Positions 7,381 to 16,975 of a stretch of DNA of 64,000 bases are shown here, one piece after another. The stretch is from Hyphomicrobiales bacterium. Lineage in GTDB: Bacteria > Pseudomonadota > Alphaproteobacteria > Rhizobiales > Aestuariivirgaceae. Made by a program: the position numbers and the translations under genes. Position 1 is the first letter of the stretch. Each line of letters begins with the position of its first letter. Below the pieces are notes generated by a model that worked only from the letters and a program-made list of their open reading frames with translations, did not search any database and was not told the origin of the DNA. The stretch is taken from positions 186,001-250,000 of the forward strand of contig JACPNZ010000016.1 in the NCBI GenBank assembly GCA_016185245.1, in the 5' to 3' direction.

Positions 7381-9794
7381 GCCCTCAGCCGTTCCATCTT
7401 CGGATCATAGAGGCACCGGGCCCCTCGCCTGGCAGGATGGCTCCGGCCGAAGGCTTCGATCTGGAAATCCGTTTCACCCGAAAGTTCCACCGGCAGATAG
7501 CCGAAGGCGATGGTCTTGCCCAGCGTGTGGCCAAAACCGGTACTCGAGGTATGCCCCACCACCTTGCCCTGATAGAGGATCGTCTCGCCGCCATGCAGCG
7601 GCGCAAAGCCCTCGACGGTGAACGAACAGAGCTTTCGTGCAACGCCCTTCGCCTTGATTCTGGCCAGCGCCGCGCGGCCGATGAAGTCGCCCTTGTCCAG
7701 CGCCACGGCGAAGCCGAGCCCCGCCTCGTAAGGATTGTAGTCGGGCGAAATGTCGCCCGACCAGTAGAGATAGCCCTTCTCCAGCCGGCACGAGTCGATG
7801 GCGCGATAACCGGCATTGGCGATTGCCTGGGCTTCTCCCGCCGTCCACAGGGTCTCGTAGACATGGGCGCCATATTCTTGCGGAATGTAGAGCTCGTAGC
7901 CCAATTCGCCGACATAGCCGATGCGCACCGCCAGCACGCTCGCATGGCCCAGGCCAATGCGCCGCGCGGTGAGGAATGGCAAGGCGGTGTTCGACATATC
8001 GTCGTCTGTCACCGATTGCAGGATGGCGCGCGCTTTCGGTCCCACCAGATTGAGCACGGTGAAGCCGTTGGTCACCTCGCGGATCGAAACCGCCTCCGGC
8101 AGATGCTTCGCCACCCAGCCCGAGTCGCGCAGGCCGAAACCCGATCCGGTAATGAGGTAGAAATGATCGGGCCCGACGTGCACCAGCGTGACATCGGCTT
8201 CGATGCCGCCTTCGTTGTTGCACAGCTGCGTGTAGACGGCCTTCCCCGCCGGACCGGAGAGATCGTTGGCCGCGATTGTTTGCAGCGCCTTCTCCGCCCC
8301 CTGGCCTGAAATCTCGAACTTGGCGAAGGATGTCTGGTCGATGATCGCCACTCTCTCGCGGATGGCGCGATGCTCGGCGCCGACGTGGTCGAACCAATTG
8401 GGCTTGCCCTCGAAGCTCGGCACATCCCTGGCCTCGACCCCTTGCGGTGCAAACCAGTTGGCCCTCTCCCAGCCGGCCCGCGAACCGAACGCCGCCCCCG
8501 CCCGTTTGAGATGCTCATGCACCGCCGAACGCCTGAGGCCCCGGCCGGCATGGGGTTCCTCGCCCGGCCAGTGGATCTTGTAATAGCTGGCATAGGCCTC
8601 GATGGCCCGGTCCTCGAGATAGCGGCCCTGGGCATGGAGGCCTGAGAAGCGGCGCACGTCGAAGGGCCACAAATCCATCCCGGCATCGCCGTGCAGAATG
8701 GTATTGGCCATGGCGAGCCCAGCACCTCCCGAAGCGGCGACCCCCGCGGTGAAGCCGCAGGCCAGGTAGAAATTATCGAAGCCCGGCGCCAGCCCCATGA
8801 TCGGCTCGCCGTCGGCGGTCACTGGAATGGGCCCGTTGATCACCGTCTGGATACCGATCTCGTTCAACACCGGCAGGCGCTCGGCGGCGGGCAGGGCAAA
8901 GAGTTCCAGCCGATCCATGTTCGGGGCGAACAGCTCGCGCCCGAAGGACAGGGGCGGAAGCCCGCGATGAAAGCCCTTCGAACCTTCCTCCCAGCCGCCG
9001 ATGGCGAAGGAACCGGTATCGGGCTTCAGATAGAAATTCTTGTCGGGATCGCGCAGCGTGGTGAGTCCGGCGTCGAAGGAGAGTTTCTTCTCGGTCAGGA
9101 AATACTGGTGCTCGACGATGCCGGCGGCAAGCGCCACACCCGCCATGGCGCCAACCCGCTTGGCCCACAGCCCGGCGCAGTTCACCAGTATGTCGCAACC
9201 GATGGCACCACCATTGGTGACCACACCCACGCTGCGGCGGCCCTCGGTGATGATCTCTTCGACGCACACGCCCTCCTCGATCCTGGCGCCATGGAGACGG
9301 GCGCCCCTAGCATAGGCCATGGTCAGCGAATAGGGATCGATATAGCCGTCGCCCGGGATATAGGCCGCACCTTCCACCCCCTCGGTGGCGATATAGGGAA
9401 AATGTGTCTTCGCCTCCGCCGCCGACAGTGACTGGCACTCGACGCCAAAACTCTTGGCCTGGCCCATGGCCCGGCGGATTTCGCTCCACCGGTCGGGGCT
9501 CGACGCCAAGCGCAAGCTCCCCACCTTCTTCCACGAGATCGCTTGGCCGGTCTCGCTTTCGAGCCGGTCGAACACCGCGACCGAATTCTGCATCAGCCGC
9601 GTCAGATTCTTCTTGCTGCGCAATTGCCCCACAAGTCCCGCCGCATGCCAGGTACATCCATGGGTGAGCTGGGCCTTCTCGACCAGCAGCACGTCCTTGG
9701 CGCCGTCGCGGGCTAGATGATAGGCGAGCGAGGTGCCGATGGCGCCACCGCCGACGATCAGGATATGGACATGGCGGTCGGCCTTGAAGCTCAT
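7377..9794 (-). CDS. FAD-dependent dimethylglycine/sarcosine dehydrogenase-like protein
   Basis: An 805-residue flavoprotein with the four-part architecture of dimethylglycine dehydrogenase: a DAO-type FAD domain (about 8-370, nucleotide loop HILIVGGGAIGTSLAYHL), FAO_M linker, glycine-cleavage T domain (about 430-700, folate-binding) and T-protein C-terminal barrel (about 705-800). TWHAAGLVGQLR near residue 50 contains the histidine to which such enzymes attach FAD covalently. Expected chemistry is oxidative N-demethylation with transfer of the C1 unit to tetrahydrofolate. Both junctions are ATGA overlaps. The true substrate is unknown; the kinases around it suggest a choline-type metabolite. 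Confidence 0.88.
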   Translation of the reverse strand: MSFKADRHVHILIVGGGAIGTSLAYHLARDGAKDVLLVEKAQLTHGCTWHAAGLVGQLRSKKNLTRLMQNSVAVFDRLESETGQAISWKKVGSLRLASSPDRWSEIRRAMGQAKSFGVECQSLSAAEAKTHFPYIATEGVEGAAYIPGDGYIDPYSLTMAYARGARLHGARIEEGVCVEEIITEGRRSVGVVTNGGAIGCDILVNCAGLWAKRVGAMAGVALAAGIVEHQYFLTEKKLSFDAGLTTLRDPDKNFYLKPDTGSFAIGGWEEGSKGFHRGLPPLSFGRELFAPNMDRLELFALPAAERLPVLNEIGIQTVINGPIPVTADGEPIMGLAPGFDNFYLACGFTAGVAASGGAGLAMANTILHGDAGMDLWPFDVRRFSGLHAQGRYLEDRAIEAYASYYKIHWPGEEPHAGRGLRRSAVHEHLKRAGAAFGSRAGWERANWFAPQGVEARDVPSFEGKPNWFDHVGAEHRAIRERVAIIDQTSFAKFEISGQGAEKALQTIAANDLSGPAGKAVYTQLCNNEGGIEADVTLVHVGPDHFYLITGSGFGLRDSGWVAKHLPEAVSIREVTNGFTVLNLVGPKARAILQSVTDDDMSNTALPFLTARRIGLGHASVLAVRIGYVGELGYELYIPQEYGAHVYETLWTAGEAQAIANAGYRAIDSCRLEKGYLYWSGDISPDYNPYEAGLGFAVALDKGDFIGRAALARIKAKGVARKLCSFTVEGFAPLHGGETILYQGKVVGHTSSTGFGHTLGKTIAFGYLPVELSGETDFQIEAFGRSHPARRGARCLYDPKMERLRA

Positions 9795-12223
9795 GACTTC
9801 ACGCGGGCGTTCGCCGGGTCATAGAGCGGCGCGAGATGGACCAGCACCTTCACCCGCTCCTGGGCGACCACCAGCTCATAATGTCCCTCGCGCACATAGT
9901 GCTCGGAAACGCCCTTCGGGTTGCGGATGTAGCCGTAGCCGATGGGCCTGCCGATCGTATAACCATAGCCGCCGCTGGTGAGATACCCGGCAAATTCGCC
10001 GTTGCGCAAAATGGTCTCGCGGCCGAGGAGCACGATAGTCTCGCGCTCGGTGGTGAAGCCCGCCAGCATCTTGGCAAGCGGTGCCGCGGCGACCCTCTCG
10101 CAGGCCGCGCGGCCGAGGAAGTTCTGGTTGGATTTCAGTTTCACCGCCCAGGCAAGCCCGGCATGGAACGGCGTGTCGTTGGGCGTGATGTCCGAGCCCC
10201 AGGCGCGATAGCCCTTTTCGAGGCGGAGCGATTCGATGGCGCGATAGCCGGCGGGAGTGACATCGCCCGCCGCCATCAGCGCATCGAACACTTCGCCGAT
10301 CGCGGCAATCGGGATGTGCAATTCCCAGCCGAGTTCGCCCACATAGGTGATGCGCAGCGCCCGCAAGCGATGCCCGGCAATTTCGATCTCACGGGCCGCA
10401 CCGAAGGGAAAGCCGCCGTTGCTCACATCGGCCTTGGTCACCTTCGCCAGAACCTCGCGGGCCGCAGGCCCCATCAGCGACAGGGTACCCCAGGCTTCCG
10501 TCACATCTTCGAGCCGCGCTTCGAGGCCAGGCTTCACGTGATCGGCGATCCAGGCGGAATCATGGGTGCGGAAGCCGGTGCCGGTCACGATGTAAAAGCG
10601 ATCCTCGGCCAGCCTCGCCACCGTCAGATCGCATTCGATGCCGCCCCGCGAGTTCAGCATTTGCGTGTAGGCAAGCCGCCCCACCGCCGGCACCCGGTTG
10701 GCGCAGATCCAGTCCAGCGCTTCGGCTGCGCCCTTGCCCACGAGCTCATACTTGGCGAAGGAGGATTGATCGAACAGCCCCACGCCATTGCGCACCGCCC
10801 GGTGTTCGGCGCCCACCGCCTCGAACCAGTTCTGCCGGCCCATGGAATAGACATCCTTGGCCTCGGTACCGGCAGGCGCGAACCAGTTGGGCCGCTCCCA
10901 GCCGAGCTTGGAGCCGAAGCAGGCGTTGCGCGCCTTCAGCCGCCCGTAGAGCGGCGACACGATGCGCGGCCGGCCGCTTTCATATTCCTCGTGCGGGAAG
11001 CCCACCGTGTAGTGCTTGCCATAGGCTTCCAGCGTCCGATCGTTCGTCCACTGACGATCCTTGTGCAGGTCGGAGAAGCGGCGGATGTCTACCACCCACA
11101 AATCCATCGGCGCCTCAGCCGTCGCCGCCCACCGCGCCAGCACCCAGCCGGCACCGCCGCCGCTGGCAATACCGAAGGCGTTAAAGCCCGCCCCCACATA
11201 ATAGTTCTTGAGCTCCGGTGCGGCCCCCAGAATGAAATTGCCGTCGGGGGTGAAGCTCTCGGGCCCGTTGATCATCTGCTTGATGCCGGCCTTTTCCAGC
11301 GCCGGCACCCGGGCGAGCGCCTGGCCCATGTGCTGCTCGAAATGGTCCCAGTCGTCGTCGAACAGCTGGAATTCGAAATCGTTCGGCACATCGCCCTGCG
11401 TCCACGAAATCGGATTGGGCTCATAGCCGCCGAAGACCAGGCCCCCCACTTCTTCCTTGAAATAGATGCGCCGGTCGGGATCGCGCAGTGTGGCCACATC
11501 GGTCGCCAGTCCCTCGAGTTTCTCGGTGATGACATACTGGTGTTTGACCGGCTGCAACGGCACCGAAACCCCGGCCATGGCGCCCACCTGCCTCGCCCAC
11601 TGGCCGGCGCAATTGATCACCGTCTCGCAGGCGATGATGCCCTGATTGGTCTTGACCGCCGTCACCCGGCCGTCTTTGATGTCGAAGCCCTCAACCCGCA
11701 CGCCCTCCACAATCTTCGCCCCGTGCATCCGCGCGCCCTTGGCCAAGGACTGGGTGATGTCGGAAGGGGAAGCCTGCCCGTCGGTCGGCAGCCACGAGGC
11801 GCCGACCAGGTCCGAGACCTCCAGGAGCGGCCACATCTTCTTCACCTCGGCGGGCGAAATGAGATGCATCTCCATGCCAAAGCTCTGGGCCGTGGTGGCC
11901 AGCCGCTTGTACTCGGTCCAGCGGTCGGCGTTAGTGGCAAGCCGGAGGCAGCCGGTCATCTTCCACCCCGTGGCGAGCCCCGTCTCGGCGTCGAGCCTGT
12001 TGTAGAGATCGACCGAATATTTCAGCACCTGGGTGATCGAGGCGGACGAACGCAACTGCCCGACCAGCCCCGCCGCATGCCAGGTCGAGCCCGCAGTGAG
12101 CTTGTTTTGCTCAAGCAGGATCACGTCCGCCTTATGGTCGCGGGCCAGATGATAGGCGGTCGAGCAGCCGATGATGCCGCCGCCGATGACGACGAATTGT
12201 GCCTGCGCTGGAAGAGATGTCAT
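9791..12223 (-). CDS. Second FAD-dependent dimethylglycine/sarcosine dehydrogenase-like protein
   Basis: An 810-residue paralogue of the next gene downstream, with the same DAO, FAO_M, GCV_T and GCV_T-C order. It has the FAD loop FVVIGGGIIGCSTAYHL and the TWHAAGLVGQLR flavin-attachment motif. The two proteins align visibly along their length (for example RNGVGLFDQSSFAKYE against RERVAIIDQTSFAKFE) but are clearly diverged, so they may act on successive methyl groups or different amines. The frame continues upstream to 12346, inside the preceding kinase gene; ATG 12223 was chosen because it gives a 4-nt ATGA overlap and places the FAD loop at residue 10. Confidence 0.88.
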   Translation of the reverse strand: MTSLPAQAQFVVIGGGIIGCSTAYHLARDHKADVILLEQNKLTAGSTWHAAGLVGQLRSSASITQVLKYSVDLYNRLDAETGLATGWKMTGCLRLATNADRWTEYKRLATTAQSFGMEMHLISPAEVKKMWPLLEVSDLVGASWLPTDGQASPSDITQSLAKGARMHGAKIVEGVRVEGFDIKDGRVTAVKTNQGIIACETVINCAGQWARQVGAMAGVSVPLQPVKHQYVITEKLEGLATDVATLRDPDRRIYFKEEVGGLVFGGYEPNPISWTQGDVPNDFEFQLFDDDWDHFEQHMGQALARVPALEKAGIKQMINGPESFTPDGNFILGAAPELKNYYVGAGFNAFGIASGGGAGWVLARWAATAEAPMDLWVVDIRRFSDLHKDRQWTNDRTLEAYGKHYTVGFPHEEYESGRPRIVSPLYGRLKARNACFGSKLGWERPNWFAPAGTEAKDVYSMGRQNWFEAVGAEHRAVRNGVGLFDQSSFAKYELVGKGAAEALDWICANRVPAVGRLAYTQMLNSRGGIECDLTVARLAEDRFYIVTGTGFRTHDSAWIADHVKPGLEARLEDVTEAWGTLSLMGPAAREVLAKVTKADVSNGGFPFGAAREIEIAGHRLRALRITYVGELGWELHIPIAAIGEVFDALMAAGDVTPAGYRAIESLRLEKGYRAWGSDITPNDTPFHAGLAWAVKLKSNQNFLGRAACERVAAAPLAKMLAGFTTERETIVLLGRETILRNGEFAGYLTSGGYGYTIGRPIGYGYIRNPKGVSEHYVREGHYELVVAQERVKVLVHLAPLYDPANARVKS

Positions 12224-13125
12224 GATGTTCCAAATTTGCTGAGATAGTCCGCATGGACGCGGTCGAAGCGGCCGAGATATTCCGCAGCGTAGGCGATGTA
12301 GTCGACGCCGGGCGCCTTTAGGTGAAGCTCCGACACCATGCCCCACAGGGCCTCGCGAAGAGCGCTTGCCGCCTTCATGGCGTAGAAGGCGCGGATCGTG
12401 GCCTCCGGCGGCTTCTTGCCAAAATAGGCTTCAAGCAGCAGTACCTCGCCCGCCTCGTCGAAGGAATTGTTGGAGGCGATGTTGGCCAGATCGAACATGG
12501 CGGTGCCGAAGGCGCCATATTCCCAGTCGATCAGCCACAACCTCTTGCCGTCATCCATGAAATTGCTGGGCAAGAGATCATGATGTCCGAAGACGATGGG
12601 CAAGGGAACCTGGGCCGCCTCCAGCCTGTTGACGATTGCCATCCAGCGTGGCAGATCAGGCACATGCCGGTGCTTGCCGGCCTTTAGGGTGAAGCCGTAG
12701 TCGCGAAGAATCTGAAACACCCAGAAAATTGCCCCTTGGCCCGCGATGCGTTGTCCCAAATCCCTATGGCAGCGCCTGACGATCTCGACGCAACCCATGG
12801 AATTTTCCCGCACATCGGCTTCCCTATAGGTGCGGGCCTCGAGGTGACGCACCACCATGATCCCCGGCTCGACATGGACGACTTCCGGCGACAGCCCCGC
12901 TTCGAAGGCGGCGCGGCTGGCGACCGCCTCGCGCTCCCGCGACACCTGGTGAAACGGATAATCCTCGCCCACCCGGGCCACATATTTGCCCGTCGCATCG
13001 GTGACCGTGAAGCTGGCATTGCTCACCCCGCCCTTCAATGGGACGACCGATGCAAGGCCCCGCCAGCAGGCAAGGCCGCGCACCCGCGATTCGGCATTTT
13101 CGGAAGATTCCGCCATCGCCGCCAT
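12220..13125 (-). CDS. Choline-kinase-like protein, first gene of the DMGDH-like operon
   Basis: About 301 residues with the APH/choline kinase fold: glycine-rich PLKGGVSNASFTV, YVARVG, catalytic FGHHDLLPSN (H-x-D-x4-N) and metal site LIDWEYGAF followed by FDLANIASNN. It is a distant paralogue of the kinase at 6442. The frame is open to 13335 across the divergent gene's promoter and start, so a start in the ATG cluster at 13125/13116 (MAAMAESS) is preferred, without a convincing ribosome-binding site. It leads the four-gene minus-strand operon and is divergent from the molybdenum hydroxylase operon. Confidence 0.78.
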   Translation of the reverse strand: MAAMAESSENAESRVRGLACWRGLASVVPLKGGVSNASFTVTDATGKYVARVGEDYPFHQVSREREAVASRAAFEAGLSPEVVHVEPGIMVVRHLEARTYREADVRENSMGCVEIVRRCHRDLGQRIAGQGAIFWVFQILRDYGFTLKAGKHRHVPDLPRWMAIVNRLEAAQVPLPIVFGHHDLLPSNFMDDGKRLWLIDWEYGAFGTAMFDLANIASNNSFDEAGEVLLLEAYFGKKPPEATIRAFYAMKAASALREALWGMVSELHLKAPGVDYIAYAAEYLGRFDRVHADYLSKFGTS

Positions 13126-13276
13126 GATGATCTGAAGATTTTCCGGCGGCAAGCCTTCCCGGTCCCTGTCCGCCGCGCCCTGCGCCCAAAGGTCATGGGC
13201 GCTGCGAACCGCGACCCGTTGACCTTGATGGGGTCCATGGCCCAAAATGACCGGTGAGTTCAACACAGGTGACATA

Positions 13277-14137
13277 ATGCAATACCAAGCACCACAAACG
13301 ACCAGGGCGGCGGTCGCCCTGCTCGCCAAGGCCAAGGGGCGAGCCTATGTGCTGGCCGGCGGATCGGACCTCCTGGTCCGCATGAAGGGCGGTTTCATCG
13401 AACCCGACCTGATCGTCGACATCAAGCGCATCAAGGCGATGGGCGAAGTGAAGAAGACCGCCGCGGGCTATGCGATCGGCGCCGCCGTTCCCTGCGCCGA
13501 GCTCACCGAGAACAAGGCCCTCGCCAAGGCCTGGCCCGGCGTGGTCGAGGCCGCCGGCCTGATCGGGTCGAAGCAGATCCAGGGCCGCTGCACCATTTCC
13601 GGCAATCTGTGCAATGCCGGTCCCGCCGCCGACAGCGTCCCCGCCATGGTGGCGGCCGGCGCCAAGGCGGTGATCCAGGGTCCCAAGGGCAAGCGCGTCG
13701 TCCCCGTCGAGCAGGTTCCGGTCGGTCCCGGCAAGACCTCGCTGAAGAAGGGCGAACTGGTCGAGGCGATCCAGCTTCCAGCCCGCGCTGCGCGGTCGGG
13801 CGATGCCTATCTGCGCTTCATTCCACGCACCGAAATGGACATCGCTGTCGTGAGTTGCGGCGTCAACCTGACTCTCGATGGTAAGGGTGTCGTGAAGCAC
13901 GCCCGCGTCGCCCTGGGCGCCGTCGCCCCCACCGTGCTGCTGGTCGCCGACGCCGCCAAGGCGATTGTCGGGACGAAGCTCGACAATGCTGCCCTCGACC
14001 GGCTGGGCAAGGCCTGTTCCGCCGCCTGCCGACCGATCGACGACAAGCGCGGCACCATCGAATTCAGAACCGACGTCACCGCCGTTCTCGCCAAACGTGC
14101 CGCCAAGATCGCCTACGGCCGCGCAGGAGGAAAGTAA
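13277..14137 (+). CDS. Molybdenum hydroxylase FAD-binding subunit (CoxM/CutM family)
   Basis: A 286-residue medium subunit of a xanthine-oxidase-family enzyme, carrying electrons from the 2Fe-2S subunit to FAD. The FAD motifs are AGGSDLLVRMKGG near residue 30 and TISGNLCNAGPAADS near 106, then the C-terminal CO-dehydrogenase flavoprotein domain. ATG 13277 (MQYQAPQTT) is the family start with CAGGTGA upstream; the open frame also includes an ATG at 13247. Its TAA overlaps the next ATG (TAATG). Together with the next two genes it forms an (alpha-beta-gamma)2-type hydroxylase. Confidence 0.9.
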   Translation: MQYQAPQTTRAAVALLAKAKGRAYVLAGGSDLLVRMKGGFIEPDLIVDIKRIKAMGEVKKTAAGYAIGAAVPCAELTENKALAKAWPGVVEAAGLIGSKQIQGRCTISGNLCNAGPAADSVPAMVAAGAKAVIQGPKGKRVVPVEQVPVGPGKTSLKKGELVEAIQLPARAARSGDAYLRFIPRTEMDIAVVSCGVNLTLDGKGVVKHARVALGAVAPTVLLVADAAKAIVGTKLDNAALDRLGKACSAACRPIDDKRGTIEFRTDVTAVLAKRAAKIAYGRAGGK

Positions 14138-14610
14138 TGTCTGTCAAGGTTTCAACCACCGTCAACGGCGATGCCGTGGACTTCGTCTGCGAGGCCGACG
14201 AGACGCTCCTCGACGTGCTGCGCAACCGGCTCGGTCTCACCGGCGCCAAGGAAGGCTGCGGAACCGGCGACTGCGGCGCCTGTTCGGTCACCGTCGACGG
14301 CCGGCTGGTGTGTTCCTGCCTCACCCTCGGGGCCGAGGCCGAAGGCCGCAAGATCACCACCATCGAAGGCATGGCCCATGGCGACCAGCTGCATCCCTTG
14401 CAGGTGAAGTTCCTCGAGCACGCCGCCCTCCAGTGCGGCGTCTGCACCCCGGGCTTCCTGGTCGCCGCCAAGGCGCTCCTCGACAAGAATCCCGATCCGA
14501 GCGAAGAGGAAATCCGCTTCGGCCTTGCCGGAAATCTCTGCCGCTGCACCGGCTATGACAAGATCGTGCGCGCCGTCCAGGACGCCGCCAAGCACATGAG
14601 GAGCGCATAA
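14137..14610 (+). CDS. Molybdenum hydroxylase 2Fe-2S subunit (CoxS/CutS family)
   Basis: A 157-residue iron-sulfur subunit with two clusters. The plant-type ferredoxin cluster is bound by GCGTGDCGAC and a later cysteine (residues about 43-65); the helical domain cluster uses CGVC near 101 and NLCRCTGY near 134. Length and cysteine spacing are complete. It sits between the FAD and molybdopterin subunits with a 1-nt overlap upstream and 1-nt spacing downstream, so the three products are made together. Confidence 0.94.
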   Translation: MSVKVSTTVNGDAVDFVCEADETLLDVLRNRLGLTGAKEGCGTGDCGACSVTVDGRLVCSCLTLGAEAEGRKITTIEGMAHGDQLHPLQVKFLEHAALQCGVCTPGFLVAAKALLDKNPDPSEEEIRFGLAGNLCRCTGYDKIVRAVQDAAKHMRSA

Positions 14611-14611
14611 C

Positions 14612-16879
14612 ATGCCACTCGACACCCATTATACCGGCCAGACTTTCAAGCAGGTCGGCACCCGCCCACTTCGCCCCGACGGCGTCGACAAGGTCACCGG
14701 CCGCGCCAAGTATGGCGCCGACGCCTCGGCCCCCGGCCAGCTCGTCGGCCGCATCCTGAGAAGCCCCCACGCCCATGCCAAGATCAAGAAGATCGACACC
14801 TCGAAGGCCGAGAAACTGGCCGGCGTGAAGGCGGTCATCACCGCCGCCGATCTTCCCGATCTGACCGCCGGCGACCACGGCATGTACGACATTCTGGAAA
14901 ACTGCATGGCCCGCGGCACCGCCTTCTATGACGGCCATGCGGTCGCCGCCGTGGCGGCGATCGACGAGAAGACCGCTAGGCAGGCGCTCAAACTCATCAA
15001 GGTCGACTACGAGATCCTGCCCCATGTGACCGACGTCGACGAGGCGGTGAAGCCCAAGGCCCCCGTGCTCCACGCCAAGAACTTCACCCGTGGCGTGACG
15101 CCCAAGCCCACCAGGCCCTCCAACATCGCCAAGCGCACCGAATATGGCCACGGCGATGTCGAAGCAGGCTTCAAGCAGGCCGACATCGTCATCTCGCGCA
15201 ACTTCAAGACCGAGCAGACTCACCAGGGCTATATCGAGCCCCATGCCTGCCTGGCCAATGTCGGGCCCGACGGCCAGGGCGAGCTGTGGGTCTGCACCCA
15301 GGGCCATTTCGTCTATCGCAACACCTGTGCTGCCCTCCTCGGCATGGATGTCTCGAAGCTCCGCGTCACCTCTTCCGAGATCGGCGGCGGCTTCGGCGGC
15401 AAGACCCATGTCTGGGGCGAGCCCGTCGCCCTGGCGCTTTCCCGCAAGGCCAACCGGCCGGTCAAACTGGTGATGACCCGCGACGAGGTGTTCCGCGCCT
15501 CGGGTCCGACCAGTGCCACCTCGATCGATGTCAAGATCGGCATCAGGAAGGACGGCACCATTGTCGCCGCCGATGCCACGCTTCGCTATTCCGGCGGGCC
15601 CTATTACGGCATGTGGGCCGAGCTCGGCGCCATGACCGCCTTTGCCTGCTATGACCTCAAGAACGTCCGCACCGTCGGCTACGAGGTGCTGGTCAACCGG
15701 CCGAAGACCGCCGCCTACCGGGCGCCATCGGCCCCCATGGCCGCCTTCGCGGTCGAGAGTGTCATCGACGAGCTGGCCCGGAAGATCGGCATGGATGTGA
15801 TCGACTTCCGCATTAAGAATGCGGCCAAGCAAGGCACCAAGTCCTCCTATGGCCCGGTCTACGGTCCGATCGGCATCGGCCCGACCCTGGAAGCGGCCAA
15901 GAAGCATCCGCACATGAAGGCCAAGCTTGGCAAGAACCAGGGCCGCGGCATGGCCTGCGGCTTCTGGTTCAATTTCGGCGGCCAGACCTGCGTCGACCTG
16001 AACGTCCAGCCCGACGGCACGGTCAACGTCGCCGTCGGCACCGTCGATGTCGGCGGCTCGCGCGCTTCCCTGGGTCTCGTGGCGGCCGAGGAGCTTGGCA
16101 TTTCCTACGACAAGGTGCGAGTCATCGTCGCCGATACGTCGTCCCTTGGCCACAACGACATGACCGACGGCAGCCGTGGCACCTTCTCCTCCTCCATGGC
16201 CACCGTCTTCGCCGCCCGCAACGCCATCGCGATCCTGCGCGGGCGGGCCGCCAAGATGTGGGAAATTCCGGCCGACGATGTCGAATGGAAGGATGGCGCC
16301 GCCCACGCCAAGGGCGAGGGCCGCGGCAATCTCGCCCCCTTGTCGCTCAAGGAGATCGCCGAGGCCGCCGCCAACACCGGCGGACCCATCGCCGGCCACA
16401 ACGAGATGGTCGCCGATGGCGCCGGCGTTTCCTTCGCCACCCATATCTGCGATGTCGAGGTCGATCCCGAGACCGGCAAGACCCAGGTCATCCGCTACAC
16501 GGTCATACAGGATGCCGGCAAGGCGGTGCACCCGACCTATGTCGAAGGCCAGTTCCAGGGCGGAGCGGCGCAAGGCATCGGCTGGGCGCTGAACGAGGAA
16601 TATGTCTACGGCAAGGACGGCCGCCTGCAGAATGCCGGCTTCCTCGACTACCGCATCCCGGTATGCTCGGACCTGCCGATGATCGACACCCAGATCCTGG
16701 AAATTCCCAACCCCAACCACCCCTATGGGGTGAGAGGCGTTGGCGAAACCTCGATCGTGCCGCCCTTGGCGGCGATCGCCAATGCCGTGTCGAACGCCGT
16801 CGGCGTCCGCATGATCCACGTCCCCATGTCGCCGCCGCGCATCCTCAAGGCGATCAAGGGCGACAAGATCGGCCGCTGA
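14612..16879 (+). CDS. Molybdenum hydroxylase large (molybdopterin) subunit
   Basis: A 755-residue catalytic subunit of the xanthine oxidase/CO dehydrogenase family. It contains GGGFGGKT (pterin-binding loop) near residue 260, TAAYRAPSAP near 367, GGSRASLGLVAAEELG near 482 and GVRGVGETS near 708, whose Glu matches the catalytic base of the family. The AYRCSFR loop that marks true CO dehydrogenase is absent (AYRAPSA instead), so a hydroxylase of an aromatic, heteroaromatic or aldehyde substrate is more likely. Genes for maleylacetate reductase and an intradiol dioxygenase downstream point to an aromatic pathway. The exact substrate is not deducible. Confidence 0.9.
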   Translation: MPLDTHYTGQTFKQVGTRPLRPDGVDKVTGRAKYGADASAPGQLVGRILRSPHAHAKIKKIDTSKAEKLAGVKAVITAADLPDLTAGDHGMYDILENCMARGTAFYDGHAVAAVAAIDEKTARQALKLIKVDYEILPHVTDVDEAVKPKAPVLHAKNFTRGVTPKPTRPSNIAKRTEYGHGDVEAGFKQADIVISRNFKTEQTHQGYIEPHACLANVGPDGQGELWVCTQGHFVYRNTCAALLGMDVSKLRVTSSEIGGGFGGKTHVWGEPVALALSRKANRPVKLVMTRDEVFRASGPTSATSIDVKIGIRKDGTIVAADATLRYSGGPYYGMWAELGAMTAFACYDLKNVRTVGYEVLVNRPKTAAYRAPSAPMAAFAVESVIDELARKIGMDVIDFRIKNAAKQGTKSSYGPVYGPIGIGPTLEAAKKHPHMKAKLGKNQGRGMACGFWFNFGGQTCVDLNVQPDGTVNVAVGTVDVGGSRASLGLVAAEELGISYDKVRVIVADTSSLGHNDMTDGSRGTFSSSMATVFAARNAIAILRGRAAKMWEIPADDVEWKDGAAHAKGEGRGNLAPLSLKEIAEAAANTGGPIAGHNEMVADGAGVSFATHICDVEVDPETGKTQVIRYTVIQDAGKAVHPTYVEGQFQGGAAQGIGWALNEEYVYGKDGRLQNAGFLDYRIPVCSDLPMIDTQILEIPNPNHPYGVRGVGETSIVPPLAAIANAVSNAVGVRMIHVPMSPPRILKAIKGDKIGR

Positions 16880-16899
16880 TGGCGGCATTCCAACATCTG

Positions 16900-16928
16900 C
16901 CTTCTCCCGCGCGCAGCGTGGGAGAAGG
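16900..16928. repeat. Intergenic hairpin element (CCTTCTCCC type)
   Basis: Arms CCTTCTCCC (16900-16908) and GGGAGAAGG (16920-16928) flank GCGCGCAGCGT, and the sequence continues GTGCCCGAAGGGCGGATGAGGGC. This is a recognisable palindromic intergenic element of alphaproteobacteria and resembles the one at 21065. It lies inside the operon, between the Mo subunit and the MoaD-like gene, and may affect message stability. Confidence 0.55.
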
Positions 16929-16975
16929 TGCCCGAAGGGCGGATGAGGGCCGGAGCCTGCCCAGTGGCCTGCCCC

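Noticed and set aside
9836-12247. A plus-strand open frame of about 800 codons
   Set aside because: Exactly opposite the second DMGDH-like gene, whose domains are complete.
14612-16879. Aerobic CO dehydrogenase identity for the CoxL-like subunit
   Set aside because: The AYRCSFR active-site loop is replaced by AYRAPSA, so CO oxidation is unlikely despite CoxMSL gene order.
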